Shown: positions 7,870-16,765, counted from the first letter of the stretch. The stretch is 64,000 nucleotides of DNA from Paenibacillus sp. DMB20 (GCF_000987955.1 NZ_LAZU01000056.1:17996-81995), one strand, 5' to 3'. A program made the numbers and translations. Notes: generated by a model from the letters alone, not told the origin.

Positions 7870-9564
7870 ATGAAGATTTCTACCTGGCTCAAAACGATGA
7901 GTGGAGTTTTTATTTTTCTGACGGTCCTGAACGGAATTAGTATTTATAACCTGCAAAAGAGCGTAGCGCAGGAACGCGTCGCTGTAAAAAGGCAAGCAGA
8001 ATTCAAGCAATTAGGTATCGATTTAGCCAACTCCTCGAACTATTTGACTAACGAAGCAAGAGCTTTCGTGCAGTTCGGAGATAAAGTCCACTCTGACAAC
8101 TATTGGAAAGAAGTAAACGAGACCAAAACGAGAGATCATGTAGTGGAGAGATTAACTGAATTGGGTGCGCCTAAAGAAGAGCTGGATCTTATTTCACAGT
8201 CAAAACAAAAATCGGATGTTCTTGTCAAAACAGAAAGTGAGGCAATGAAAGCTGTGGAAGGCAAAGATTTTGCCAAAGCCCGGAAACTCATGTTTGACAA
8301 CAATTACGATGCGAACAAAAAGACCATCATGGAGCCGCTACAGCAATTTGAACAAAAGATGAATACTAGAGCGGAAAATGAAGCAAACGTTGCAAAGCAA
8401 AAAGCAAGCTTGATGCTTTCGGTAACTGTTCTTTTGCTTATAATTACATTTGCGGCATTACTTGCAATACTTATTATTATTTTTGTTAAGTTAAAACCGC
8501 TTAAGTTAGTCAATGAAAAAATCGCCGAAATTGCGCAGAGCGGGGGTGATCTTACCGGAAGACTGGATTATTCCGGCAAAGATGAAATTGGAGAAATCTC
8601 GAAATCCTTAAATGCTATGTTGGAGACTCTGCAATCCATTATTAAAGATGTCCGTGATACCTCCCGCAGTGTATTGAATTCATCAAGTAAACTGGTTGAA
8701 AATACGAAAGAAACCGCAAATGCGACAGAGGAAATTACCAGACAGGGAACCGGTATTGAGCGAGGGGCGACAACATCCGTGCAAAGCACACTTGATGCTT
8801 CTCATGCCATCAATGAAATGTCTGCAGGCGTGCAGCGCGTCGCCGAATCCGCGGAGGATCTTGCGAATACCGCAACGGAGACGGAGAAAGAGGCAGCAAG
8901 CGGCGTGAACTTTATACAGCAAGTTAGCAAGCAGATGGCCCAAATTAGCGATTCTGTAAGTTCTACGGTAGAAATCGTATCTAATTTGAAAGAACGCTCT
9001 TCTCATATCGAGAAAATTGTTAGCTCAATCACGGAAATATCGAGTCAAACGAATTTGCTTGCGTTAAATGCTTCAATTGAAGCGGCAAGAGCAGGCGAAC
9101 ATGGAAGAGGCTTTTCGGTAGTGGCCAGCGAAATCCGAAAGCTGGCAGAGCACGCCTCTACTTCAACCGGACAAATATTCGGATTGTTGCAGGATATTGT
9201 GAAAGACTCTAAGGAAACCGAACGTGCGATGCAGCAAGTGACGGGAGAAGTGTTGACGGGCCAAAAGAAGATGGAAGAAGCCATCGAATCATTTGAAAAC
9301 ATTTTGAAATCCACTCAGAAAGTAGCTTTGCAAGTTCACGAGGTTTCTGCTATCAGCGAACAAATGGCGGCAGGTTCAGAAGAAATTGCCGCATCCGTTT
9401 CCGAAATGGCAGCTGTAGCTGAAAAATCGCTTACAGGAGTTAAAGCTGTGAACGATATGACTGCCAAGCAACACTCCTTAGTTCAGGAGGTTGCTTCACT
9501 TACTGACTTGCTTAGCAAAGATTCTCGAAGCTTGGAAGCTCTCGTTATGAAGTTTAAAGTGTAA
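7870..9564 (+). CDS. Methyl-accepting chemotaxis protein (four-helix-bundle sensor)
   Basis: 564-residue chemoreceptor. The ATG at 7870 is chosen over the GTG at 7858 because AAAGGAG (7852-7858) overlaps the GTG and lies 11 nt before the ATG. One N-terminal membrane helix (about 10-30), a helical extracytoplasmic domain of about 150 residues without a Cache fold, a second helix (about 180-206), a HAMP linker, then the MA signalling domain. The hairpin tip, including NLLALNASIEAARAGEHGRG (about 394-413), is intact, so it should couple to CheA/CheW. Ligand unknown. No receptor-type sigma-D promoter is evident. Monocistronic, with its own terminator. Confidence 0.92.
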   Translation: MKISTWLKTMSGVFIFLTVLNGISIYNLQKSVAQERVAVKRQAEFKQLGIDLANSSNYLTNEARAFVQFGDKVHSDNYWKEVNETKTRDHVVERLTELGAPKEELDLISQSKQKSDVLVKTESEAMKAVEGKDFAKARKLMFDNNYDANKKTIMEPLQQFEQKMNTRAENEANVAKQKASLMLSVTVLLLIITFAALLAILIIIFVKLKPLKLVNEKIAEIAQSGGDLTGRLDYSGKDEIGEISKSLNAMLETLQSIIKDVRDTSRSVLNSSSKLVENTKETANATEEITRQGTGIERGATTSVQSTLDASHAINEMSAGVQRVAESAEDLANTATETEKEAASGVNFIQQVSKQMAQISDSVSSTVEIVSNLKERSSHIEKIVSSITEISSQTNLLALNASIEAARAGEHGRGFSVVASEIRKLAEHASTSTGQIFGLLQDIVKDSKETERAMQQVTGEVLTGQKKMEEAIESFENILKSTQKVALQVHEVSAISEQMAAGSEEIAASVSEMAAVAEKSLTGVKAVNDMTAKQHSLVQEVASLTDLLSKDSRSLEALVMKFKV

Positions 9565-9676
9565 TCTTCAATCTACCCATATATGGGTCATCCGCGCGAT
9601 GCGGAAACATCCGTGGCTAATGGCGTTATGTGTTTTAATTACGACACGGGAAACAGCGATGAGTATACATAAAGAT

Positions 9677-9710
9677 ACCCCGGAGCTATACGGACTCCGG
9701 GGTGTTTGGT
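9677..9710 (+). terminator. Intrinsic terminator after the chemoreceptor gene
   Basis: ACCCCGGAG and CTCCGGGGT form a 9-bp stem around a 9-nt loop, followed by GTTTGGTT. Confidence 0.75.
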
Positions 9711-9753
9711 TAGATAAATAGCTAAGAATTGAAGATTGTGAAGGGTGCAGCTT

Positions 9754-10887
9754 CTAATGAGTCACCTGATGCCGCTGGAACACGCGCCGGGTCGCCCAGA
9801 CAAGAACTCCAGTGACGGCGGCGACGCAGATTACCGCAGCCACGGGATAGAGGACGGGGACGTGGAATATATTGACCGTTTCGAATCCAGTAAATAATCG
9901 GGTAACCCGGATGAATTGGCTGTAACTGAAAGTGGCCAGCCACTCGGTAATGGCAATTCGAATGTTGAACACATCATATAGGACGTAAGGGGCGCCAAGG
10001 ATACAACCCGCAATGAATAGCGTCAAGAACGATGATTTACTTAAGGAAGACACGAACATGACCGCAAGCGCGAATGCAATGCACCCGATGATATGCACTC
10101 CGAGCTGAATGACGTAGTACTGTCCGACCGTCCATGAATATGGCGAGCTCTGGAACGAGTAAGAGTCCAAATATCTGCTTATGCTATAGAGCGGAGTGCC
10201 GGCTCCATCCAGATTACCGAACAGCAGCGCAGTCACACCGAGATTGAACAGTTGGAAGGCAGCGGTGCATATGAACGCATAAATAATAGCGGCCAAGCAT
10301 TTGGCGGAGATGAGCCGTCCCTTCCCATATCGGCCGCTTAAAAGAAGGCTGTCCATTCTGGTTGCATATTCCTCGGAGTACAGCGGAGCCAGACCGATGA
10401 GAATCATCACGCCCATGAAGGCAACGCCGAACTGATCTATGATATAAACTATATTCGCCCAAGGCTTGTTGTAATAGACTTGTCCCGAAGGAGGCTCCTT
10501 TTGCGTCAGGAGCTGTTCGTGCAGAGCATGCTGCTTGTATTCGTAACTTCCGGGAGCGCTAAGTCTAACCTTGTCCCGAATCTCCGCAAGCTGCTTCGTA
10601 TATTTCTCTTGTAACATGGGCGCACCCCAAATATCATTCAGCAAGCCGCGCTCAACGATCGGCCATGCTCTTCTGTCCTCATGTTCTTCGAATATTTTTA
10701 GTACCTCCGCAATATCTTGTTCCGTTATGACCCGTTCATATGGTTTATATTGTTGGGATCCGTCTTCATAATAATCAATATCGTTCACGATAAAAAGGCC
10801 ATAAACGAGCAGCAGGAGCAGACTGACGACAAACACGCTTTTGCGCGAAAAAATTTTGATTAATTCATACTTCAACAATTGTCTCAT
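9754..10887 (-). CDS. ABC-2 type transporter permease
   Basis: 377-residue membrane protein, last gene of the sigma-factor operon. An N-terminal helix (about 18-36) is followed by a hydrophilic extracytoplasmic domain of about 120 residues, then five or six hydrophobic segments from about residue 150. This is the layout of ABC-2 permeases in Bacilli. It starts in ATGA overlap with the ATPase gene, so the two are translationally coupled and surely form one transporter. No substrate signature is visible; peptide export or envelope protection is plausible from context. Confidence 0.85.
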   Translation of the reverse strand: MRQLLKYELIKIFSRKSVFVVSLLLLLVYGLFIVNDIDYYEDGSQQYKPYERVITEQDIAEVLKIFEEHEDRRAWPIVERGLLNDIWGAPMLQEKYTKQLAEIRDKVRLSAPGSYEYKQHALHEQLLTQKEPPSGQVYYNKPWANIVYIIDQFGVAFMGVMILIGLAPLYSEEYATRMDSLLLSGRYGKGRLISAKCLAAIIYAFICTAAFQLFNLGVTALLFGNLDGAGTPLYSISRYLDSYSFQSSPYSWTVGQYYVIQLGVHIIGCIAFALAVMFVSSLSKSSFLTLFIAGCILGAPYVLYDVFNIRIAITEWLATFSYSQFIRVTRLFTGFETVNIFHVPVLYPVAAVICVAAVTGVLVWATRRVFQRHQVTH

Positions 10888-11756
10888 GCTTCGAGCTCCT
10901 CGTTAAAATAGTGCAAATATAAATCTTCAAGTCCCGGAGATTCCGGCATAGCCGAGGAGAACGGCTGCTCTGCCGCCAGAATCCGCACTTCAATGCCGTC
11001 CGGCTGGCGGAGGATGTTGCCGATTTTGAAGCGCTGCTTCAACTGAAGCAGTTGGCTCTCATCGATCTTCGCCTTCCAGACGCCGCCGCTAAGTTTTCCC
11101 AGCAGCAAAGCAAGGCTGTCCTGCTTCAGCAGCCGGCCTTCCTTCATGAGCAGCACTTCTTTGGCGGCATATTCGACATCCGACACGATATGGGTCGACA
11201 AGATGACGATGCGGTCTCCCGACAGCTCGGACAAAATATTGCGGAAGCGAATCCGTTCCTTAGGATCAAGCCCGGCCGTAGGCTCGTCCAGAATCAGCAC
11301 CTTCGGGTCATTCAGCAGTGCCTGAGCGATGCCGAGCCGCTGCCGCATTCCGCCGGAGAAGGACTTGATCTTCCGCTTCGCCTGATCGGCCAATCCGACC
11401 AACTGCAGCATCTCATCGACCTTGCCGACGGCATAACCTCGATCCAACCCTTTCAACGAAGCGATATACATCAGAAATTGCCGGGCCGTAAACCCTTTGT
11501 AGAATCCGTATTGCTGGGGCAAATAGCCTAACATGTCGCGATAGGCTTCTCCCAACTTGCTAATGTCTTGATTGTTTAAGCGAATGCTCCCGGAGGTCGG
11601 ACGCAGGATATCGGCAAGCATGCGAAGCAGTGTTGACTTGCCCGCTCCATTGGGGCCCAGCAATCCGTATACGCCGGGGCTCAGTTCTGCCGTGAAATGC
11701 CGCACCGCTTGCTTGTCCTTGTAGTGCTTCGATATATTTTCAATGGTCAGCTCCAT
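10884..11756 (-). CDS. ABC transporter ATP-binding protein (ABC-2/CcmA type)
   Basis: 290-residue ATPase. Walker A GPNGAGKST (about 35-43), Q-loop YLPQQYG, signature SFSGGMRQRLG, Walker B VLILDEPTAGLDP, switch His in STHIVSD. About 70 C-terminal residues form the extra domain found in ABC-2 ATPases such as the BcrA and lantibiotic-immunity type. It overlaps the permease downstream (ATGA) and the membrane protein upstream by 17 bp, forming one polycistronic unit. Confidence 0.93.
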   Translation of the reverse strand: MELTIENISKHYKDKQAVRHFTAELSPGVYGLLGPNGAGKSTLLRMLADILRPTSGSIRLNNQDISKLGEAYRDMLGYLPQQYGFYKGFTARQFLMYIASLKGLDRGYAVGKVDEMLQLVGLADQAKRKIKSFSGGMRQRLGIAQALLNDPKVLILDEPTAGLDPKERIRFRNILSELSGDRIVILSTHIVSDVEYAAKEVLLMKEGRLLKQDSLALLLGKLSGGVWKAKIDESQLLQLKQRFKIGNILRQPDGIEVRILAAEQPFSSAMPESPGLEDLYLHYFNEELEA

Positions 11757-12558
11757 AATTCAGACTCCCCTCTATGATAAATGAATGGCGCCGGACAAGC
11801 TGCATGCCCTCCCGAATGAGGATCAGGAGTGCCCCGACATTGATGATGACGGTGATGCCGATGTTGATTTCCATCAAGTACGGCATGACATTCGGCACGA
11901 TCATGCCCAGCGATATCCAGACGACGGTCAGAACCATGATGGCAGATGTGCCGCGGATGCGCATGGCGATCCATAGGGAAATGGAGGCGACGATGATGAA
12001 CGGCGTGAACCAGCTCCATGTCAGACTCCAGAACGAAAAGCCGTCCCATACTAAATAAAGCAGGCCCGACAAGCATGTATTCCATACCAGGCTGTGGAGC
12101 AAAATGAACAGCAGCCGCGACAGCATAATCTCTTGAACGGAGATTTTGCAGGCCAGCTCGATTTCGAGCACTCCCTGCTCTCGTCCCTTGAATACTTCCA
12201 GCAATCCAATCATAAACGGAAGCGGTGCTAAAAGGATGACTGCGGTGTGGGGAGAGTGAGCAGCGTTTAACGTAAACCACAGTCCTGCTCCGAACAGAAT
12301 CAGGCAGCCGAGCCAGTACAAGCGGCTGAACATGGCGATGTCTGCTCCCGCCCGGCGCATCAAATCTCCCCATCGCCGCTTCGCAGGCGGTACTGCTGCG
12401 GGCTTTACCGGGACATGTCTTCTTAATGCTTCAATTGTCTGATCTACCCCCTTATCGGGAGGGAGTTCCACCCCATATGGCATGAGCAGGCTGCGGATAG
12501 CTTCGTAATCGGCGTCATGCGGCTGTTCTGTTGGCTTATCCTTGCTTCTTGTAATCAT
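11740..12558 (-). CDS. Membrane protein of the ECF operon, possible anti-sigma or ABC subunit
   Basis: 272 residues. The start at 12558 is chosen because GGAGGTGA sits 8 nt upstream; an earlier in-frame ATG lies inside that SD. About 90 soluble N-terminal residues precede about six membrane segments. There is no HxxxCxxC zinc-binding anti-sigma motif. By position, directly after the sigma gene and overlapping it by 23 bp, the soluble N-terminus may hold the sigma factor at the membrane. By fold, the membrane half looks like an ABC-2 permease half. Both readings are inference. Confidence 0.7.
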   Translation of the reverse strand: MITRSKDKPTEQPHDADYEAIRSLLMPYGVELPPDKGVDQTIEALRRHVPVKPAAVPPAKRRWGDLMRRAGADIAMFSRLYWLGCLILFGAGLWFTLNAAHSPHTAVILLAPLPFMIGLLEVFKGREQGVLEIELACKISVQEIMLSRLLFILLHSLVWNTCLSGLLYLVWDGFSFWSLTWSWFTPFIIVASISLWIAMRIRGTSAIMVLTVVWISLGMIVPNVMPYLMEINIGITVIINVGALLILIREGMQLVRRHSFIIEGSLNYGADH

Positions 12559-13114
12559 TACCTTCACCTCCGGCAAGCAGTATTTGCTTGAGCTTGGATA
12601 TTCCCGCTTTGATACGGTATTTGATTGTCGACACGCTCGTGTCCGTCATCTCCGCAATCTCTCTGATTTTCAGATCATGATAGAAGTTCAGTATAATCGC
12701 GTCCCGCTGCTCCTCCGGCAAGGTGAGTACGGCCTGCTTTGCTTGCTCCTGCTGATAGCGGCAATGGAACAGATCCCATACATTGCTGTTTTCATCCGGC
12801 ATGTCCACTTCCAATTCCGTATGCGCCTGCCGGTGCCGGTACTGCTTGCTGCGGTAATAGTCATAACAGTGATTGACCGCGATTTTCAACAGCCAATGGC
12901 GGAACCTCCCCTTGTCACGGTAGTTGCCGAGCGATTGCATCATCTTGATAAATACTTCCTGGGTCAGATCGTAAGCGGTATGCTGGTTCCCGATCTTTCG
13001 ATACAGATAGGCGTAGACGTCCGAATAATGGCGCTTTACAAGCACTTCCATGGCAGCTTGACTCCCGTCCCGAATCTCTTCAATTAGCTCCTCATCGGTA
13101 AGAACAGTACTCAC
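12536..13114 (-). CDS. ECF RNA polymerase sigma factor (SigW/RpoE-like)
   Basis: 192 residues with the two ECF modules: sigma-2 (about 25-95, including YDLTQEVFIKM and FRHWLLKIAVNHCYDYYR) and sigma-4 (about 125-180, LPEEQRDAIILNFYHDLKIR plus a helix-turn-helix). The start is a GTG inside GAGGGGGTG, with the SD unusually close. It heads an operon with a membrane protein and an ABC transporter, an arrangement of cell-envelope stress or antibiotic-resistance ECF loci. Autoregulation is usual for the class, but I could not identify a convincing AAC/CGT promoter upstream. Confidence 0.92.
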   Translation of the reverse strand: MSTVLTDEELIEEIRDGSQAAMEVLVKRHYSDVYAYLYRKIGNQHTAYDLTQEVFIKMMQSLGNYRDKGRFRHWLLKIAVNHCYDYYRSKQYRHRQAHTELEVDMPDENSNVWDLFHCRYQQEQAKQAVLTLPEEQRDAIILNFYHDLKIREIAEMTDTSVSTIKYRIKAGISKLKQILLAGGEGNDYKKQG

Positions 13115-13171
13115 CCCCTCTCTATATGTAACGAAAAAAGCCGAAAAAAAGGCAAAGGATTTACGATTTTC

Positions 13172-13196
13172 GGACAGGGGTTTGACTCCCCACGCC
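13172..13196 (+). other. Second tmRNA 3'-end-like sequence
   Basis: GGACAGGGGTTTGACTCCCC followed by ACGCC resembles a tmRNA T-arm, but the acceptor strand and CCA are lost. Same strand as the better copy at 7637. Could be chance; see findings. Confidence 0.25.
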
Positions 13197-13258
13197 TTTG
13201 TACTAATGGAGCTTGAGTATAATGGAACGACGAATAGTGGATTTGTAGACGCCTACAC

Positions 13259-13290
13259 CAAAAAGCCAGCTGCAAGAGGCTGGTTTTTTT
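13259..13290 (+). terminator. Intrinsic terminator
   Basis: AAAAAGCCAGC and GCTGGTTTTTTT pair around a short loop. Very similar to the terminator at 7439, including the GCGTG that follows. Confidence 0.8.
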
Positions 13291-13406
13291 GCGTGAATGA
13301 AGGGGATGGAATTTTTTTAGATGGGTAGATAAATGATGGGAAGGGATGCTCGGAAGATTGAAAGTATTGGGGACTAACTTAGAGGTTGTGAACCCTGTAA
13401 GGATTG

Positions 13407-14036
13407 CTAAGACGCCAATGCTTCTTTCGTAATTTTTTCAATATCGATAGGAGATTTTGAACCTTCACTCACGATATCGGGCAAAATATGCCGCAAAAAA
13501 TATTCAACGCAATGAAGATTGATTTTTTTGATTTTTATTAGAGCATTTCGATACATCCCGATAAATTCTTTTTCTGTGTTGCCTCGTTGAAGCTCGGCAA
13601 AGGCCTCGTAGATCTGATCGAGTTTATCAGCGACTTCCAAAATTTTGCCCTCTACGGAATCGTCTTTGCCTTCGCGTAGTTGTCTGCGAAATATGTCCTT
13701 AAATTCCTCTGGAATATGTTCGTCAATGAAATGAGCGACCATTCCTTCTTCTACTTTTTGCAGCATGGCCCGAAGCTCCAGTGAATAGTGTTTCACGGGT
13801 GTTTTAATATCCCCGATAAAAATTTCGCCGTAATCATGACTGCTTGTAATCTCGTACAGCTTTTTCCAGTCTACGATGACCCCGTTGCTTTCTTCAATAT
13901 CCGCCAGCGTCTTAGCATATTGAACGACCTTCCAAGAATGGGCCGATACGCTATGCTCTTGAAACTTGAATTTACCCGGGCAGCGGATAATTCGTTCTAA
14001 ATCGGTTAGGGATTGAAAATACGTATGAATGCCCAT
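13407..14036 (-). CDS. HD-domain phosphohydrolase, YfbR/5'-deoxynucleotidase-like
   Basis: 209 residues. The metal site is legible: His in HSVSAHSWKVV (about 28-38), the HD pair in TSSHDYGEIFIGD (about 65-77), and the distal Asp in ILEVADKLDQIYEA (about 133-146). This order and spacing match the YfbR family, which removes phosphate from deoxynucleoside monophosphates, but activity cannot be proved from sequence. AAAGGAAA lies before the ATG. Monocistronic. Confidence 0.85.
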   Translation of the reverse strand: MGIHTYFQSLTDLERIIRCPGKFKFQEHSVSAHSWKVVQYAKTLADIEESNGVIVDWKKLYEITSSHDYGEIFIGDIKTPVKHYSLELRAMLQKVEEGMVAHFIDEHIPEEFKDIFRRQLREGKDDSVEGKILEVADKLDQIYEAFAELQRGNTEKEFIGMYRNALIKIKKINLHCVEYFLRHILPDIVSEGSKSPIDIEKITKEALAS

Positions 14037-14225
14037 ATGGTGATTTCCTTTCTTTTTTTTAATGGCGTGTGTCTTTAGGTAGAGTATAAACCCGATTTGT
14101 TAATGGATAATTAACTCGAACAGGAAGTTATTCACACATCCGTGTGACAAATGTCGCCGAAAACATAGATCAAATTTTAAATAATAAGGATAGCAATTAA
14201 TATGTGGAAGTTTTGTGGAGGGGGC

Positions 14226-14456
14226 ATGAAAATCGTGGCAGCCAGCCGTGAATCCGTGGAGCAAGATTATGTTATTGACCATGTGACGGATCTATTTCAA
14301 TGCAGGGTCTTATGGTGCGAAGGACGTCCATGCCTGGAATATGACAGCCAGGAAGAACTGAACAGAATCTCGGAATACATAAAGGCAAATTTTGATATAG
14401 AGCTTTTTGATGTGTTTTTTACAGCCATTGAAAGCCTTCCGCCAGAAGAATTCTAG
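14226..14456 (+). CDS. Hypothetical protein (76 aa)
   Basis: Starts MKIVAASRESVEQDY; the ATG at 14226 has GGAGG 5 nt upstream, better than the earlier in-frame ATG at 14202. Acidic and soluble, with predicted alternating strand and helix, one Cys in LFQCRVLW and one in RPCLEY. No family recognised. No clear operon partner; it stands between two minus-strand genes. Confidence 0.6.
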   Translation: MKIVAASRESVEQDYVIDHVTDLFQCRVLWCEGRPCLEYDSQEELNRISEYIKANFDIELFDVFFTAIESLPPEEF

Positions 14457-14538
14457 ACATTAAAATGGTAGATTGGTTTAGAGGAGTATACCGATAGGCT
14501 GGTACGTTAGTGAAACGGATGTATGCTGAAGCTAATTA

Positions 14539-14931
14539 TCATTTTTTGCTGTGCTGTTTAATAACTTGCACAAGGTCTCTAAAATTATAATGATGATTAA
14601 CCATATCAACGGTTAGATCTTCCGCTGCCTTTTGATCCATGACGAAATGATATCCATTAAGCTTCAAGAAAATCACAAGAGCAGTAAAGGCGGTTCTCTT
14701 ATTTGCATTTTGAAAGGGATGATTCTGTCCTAAGGATTGGAACAAAGCAGTGGCCTTCTCAAATAGGGAAGGATACGCGTCATCGCCAAATGCGGAAGAT
14801 TGCGGCCGAAGAACCGCGGATTCTAACAAGCCCACATCCTTGACTCCTATATCTTCTCCTGGGCTATATTTCTGTATAACAGCGACATTAATTGCAACGA
14901 CTTCTTGGACAGACAGGAATCGAATGCTCAT
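14539..14931 (-). CDS. doc: Doc (death-on-curing) Fic-fold toxin
   Basis: 130 residues. The Fic core HPFQNANKR (71-79) matches the Doc consensus HxFx(N/D)xNKR; Doc toxins phosphorylate elongation factor Tu rather than AMPylating. The N-terminal VQEVVAINVAVI helix and the LLESAVLRPQ region are typical. The gene begins 1 nt after the stop of an AbrB-type antitoxin, so the two form a toxin-antitoxin operon. The usual partner of Doc is Phd; pairing with an AbrB-fold protein is a known but less common variant. Confidence 0.9.
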   Translation of the reverse strand: MSIRFLSVQEVVAINVAVIQKYSPGEDIGVKDVGLLESAVLRPQSSAFGDDAYPSLFEKATALFQSLGQNHPFQNANKRTAFTALVIFLKLNGYHFVMDQKAAEDLTVDMVNHHYNFRDLVQVIKQHSKK

Positions 14932-14932
14932 A

Positions 14933-15196
14933 TTAGCGATCCTTTAGACCTTTTAGTGTTTCATCGTATTTCTCCATAACATCCGAGAGGGTCTCAAGAA
15001 ATTCAGTGCTTATCCCTGCAGGTAATGCTATCTTGTTGGCCTTGCGAATAATAATCTCTCCATCTGTTTCTTTTACCTCGATATTCACAGTATCACCAAG
15101 CTCGAGTCCGATTTTTTTTAAGGCTTCGGTCATTGTAATGCCGAGGCTATTTCCCAATTTTGTTACTTTACGCTCCATTTCGATCACCTTGGTCAT
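14933..15196 (-). CDS. AbrB/MazE-type antitoxin
   Basis: 87 residues. The first 50 form the swapped-hairpin AbrB fold: RKVTKLGNSLGITM, then LELGDTVNIEVKETDGEIII. The C-terminal helix (LETLSDVMEKYDETLKGL) would wrap and neutralise the Doc toxin encoded directly downstream. First gene of the pair, with AAGGAG upstream. The perfect inverted repeat in its leader is a likely autoregulatory site. Confidence 0.88.
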   Translation of the reverse strand: MTKVIEMERKVTKLGNSLGITMTEALKKIGLELGDTVNIEVKETDGEIIIRKANKIALPAGISTEFLETLSDVMEKYDETLKGLKDR

Positions 15197-15208
15197 AATT
15201 TTTTCTCC

Positions 15209-15242
15209 TTGTTATAATATTCAACTGTTATAACAATTATAC
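15209..15242 (-). promoter_or_regulatory. Operator-like inverted repeat and -10 box of the toxin-antitoxin operon
   Basis: TTGTTATAA (15209-15217) and TTATAACAA (15228-15236) form a perfect 9-bp inverted repeat with 10-nt spacer, just upstream of the antitoxin SD. A minus-strand TATAAT lies at 15237-15242, so a bound antitoxin would cover the start of transcription. Confidence 0.6.
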
Positions 15243-15436
15243 ATGCACTGAAGAGAAAAAAAAGATAGAAATAGGGGGGCTTCCACCGGTGACTTTGATA
15301 TCCCCAAAGACTCCTCGAAATCGGCTTCTCCTTCAAGCCAGTCTCCCGGTCATTTATGCAGCTTGACTCTCCTGTTCTTACGCAAAGAGGCCCGCCTTGA
15401 AGAGATTTTTCTCCACAAGACAGGCCATCGTCAAAC

Positions 15437-15958
15437 TTACAACCGTCCTGCCGCTTTGACTTTCACCAGCAAGGCGTTGCCCGGCAAGTACGCAATCGGA
15501 ATATCCTCCGACAGCACGATCTGCACCGTATCGCGATCTGCGCCGGCCAGAACCGCTTGTTCAATCGCATGGTTCCGGGCATCTTCCTTGGCTTGGTCAT
15601 AAGACATCTCATCCAGCGAATAGATCCGCTCGGTTTCTCCGCTGACTTCACCGAGGGCTGCGCCAATCGCATTCGCGGCATCGTAGTGATCCGGTCGCAC
15701 GATCCGTGCCACGCCTTCAAGCTTATCTGCGACAAGGATGCTTCCGCCGCCGACGAGTACGACGTCAACCGGGTCGGCGCTTGTCTTCATGCGATCAATC
15801 GCATCCTCGATATCCCGCGTAATGATCTCATCCGCTCTGCGGCAGACCGATTCATCAAGCTCCTCGGTCTTGGCGCCTTCCCACTGGTATCGCCCAAGCT
15901 TTACCGCCACATCGGTTGCCGTAAGCGTATCGCCGCCAAAGATGCGGCCGCGCTTCAA
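15437..15958 (-). pseudogene. C-terminal fragment of hydantoinase/oxoprolinase subunit A
   Basis: About 173 residues of an N-methylhydantoinase A-type ATP-dependent amidohydrolase: KRGRIFGGDTLTATDVAVKL, VDVVLVGGGSILV and AANAIGAALGEVSG are the ATPase-fold motifs from the C-terminal third. Full-length members exceed 500 residues. The first recognisable codon abuts the stop of a truncated NCS1 permease, so one deletion removed the permease end and the hydantoinase start. The frame to its own stop is open. Non-functional. Confidence 0.85.
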
Positions 15959-15980
15959 CAGACGCTATCCGGGCCGACCG

Positions 15981-16247
15981 TTACGCCCCGACGTACGCGC
16001 ACAGGGCTCCGATCACTCCAAGAATCATCGAACCGGCGATGGTGGCCACTAGCGAGTCCGCCAGATTCATGCCATTGCCAAGCTGAGCCCCCAAAAACAT
16101 GGCCGACAGATCGATCCCGATCGCGATCCAGACCAGCGACATGGACAGCCATCTTTTACGCATACTCGCAGGAACGGGCTCTCTTTCAAAATCTTGCGTT
16201 TTTAAATCATTACTCTTCGCTTGACTGAGTTCTGTCATTTTCCCCAT
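15981..16247 (-). pseudogene. N-terminal fragment of an NCS1 nucleobase permease
   Basis: 88 residues ending CAYVGA. They hold the cytoplasmic start and first two membrane segments of a cytosine/purine/hydantoin permease (RRWLSMSLVWIAIGIDLSA-type helix, then GNGMNLADSLVATIAGSMI). Complete proteins have about 430-480 residues and 12 helices. In related genomes such permeases lie next to hydantoinase genes, which supports the deletion-fusion reading. AAGGGGATGGGG precedes the ATG. Confidence 0.8.
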
Positions 16248-16277
16248 CCCCTTGTTGATGAATCTTCTTGTTTGCGT

Positions 16278-16765
16278 CTATGAACGCGCGCCGTTCCAAT
16301 ACATCTCAAACGCATGGTTCAGCTTGCGCTCATATACTTCTTTGGAGGTGTAATAGAAATATTGCATGCTTAATCCGTCCATCAAGTTGAGAAAAGAGTC
16401 TACGAGAAGCTCCACGGGTTGTTCGCGAATAACGCCCTCTTTTATTCCTTGAACGATCAATTGTTCAATAGCCTTCGTCAATAGCTCGTCCGAATGGAGA
16501 AAAGCTTCATCGATCGTCTCCTTCAAGAAAGCGGGCGGAAAGATCACATACCGCAGCACGATTAAACTCGCTTCCGGACTCCGTTGGTAGAATTCATATT
16601 GCCTGGCCAGGATTCGATAGAGACTATCCTTAGCACTCAGCGCCTTTTGTTCCTCAGACGCTTCTTGAATGAACGAATTGTACGACTGCATCGCCTCGCG
16701 AAAGACCGTCATGAACAAATCCTCTTTGTTCTCGTAAAAGGCATAGATCGCCGGTCCTTGGCCAA
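16278..16765 (-). pseudogene. TetR-family regulator lacking its DNA-binding domain
   Basis: The frame gives IYAFYENKEDLFMTVFREAM followed by a full TetR C-terminal helical domain. IYAFYENKEDLF normally follows the recognition helix of the N-terminal HTH, and here the preceding about 35 residues are missing and replaced by unrelated sequence (LRIESLSLGQG). It cannot bind DNA as read. Probably the former regulator of the adjacent permease/hydantoinase genes. Confidence 0.8.

Noticed and set aside
9754..11756. ABC transporter as the TOMM exporter
   Set aside because: Its genes are fused by overlaps into the ECF operon on the other strand, 5 kb away, with unrelated debris between; only proximity would support it.
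12542..13087. 181-codon plus-strand frame
   Set aside because: Antisense to the ECF sigma factor gene.
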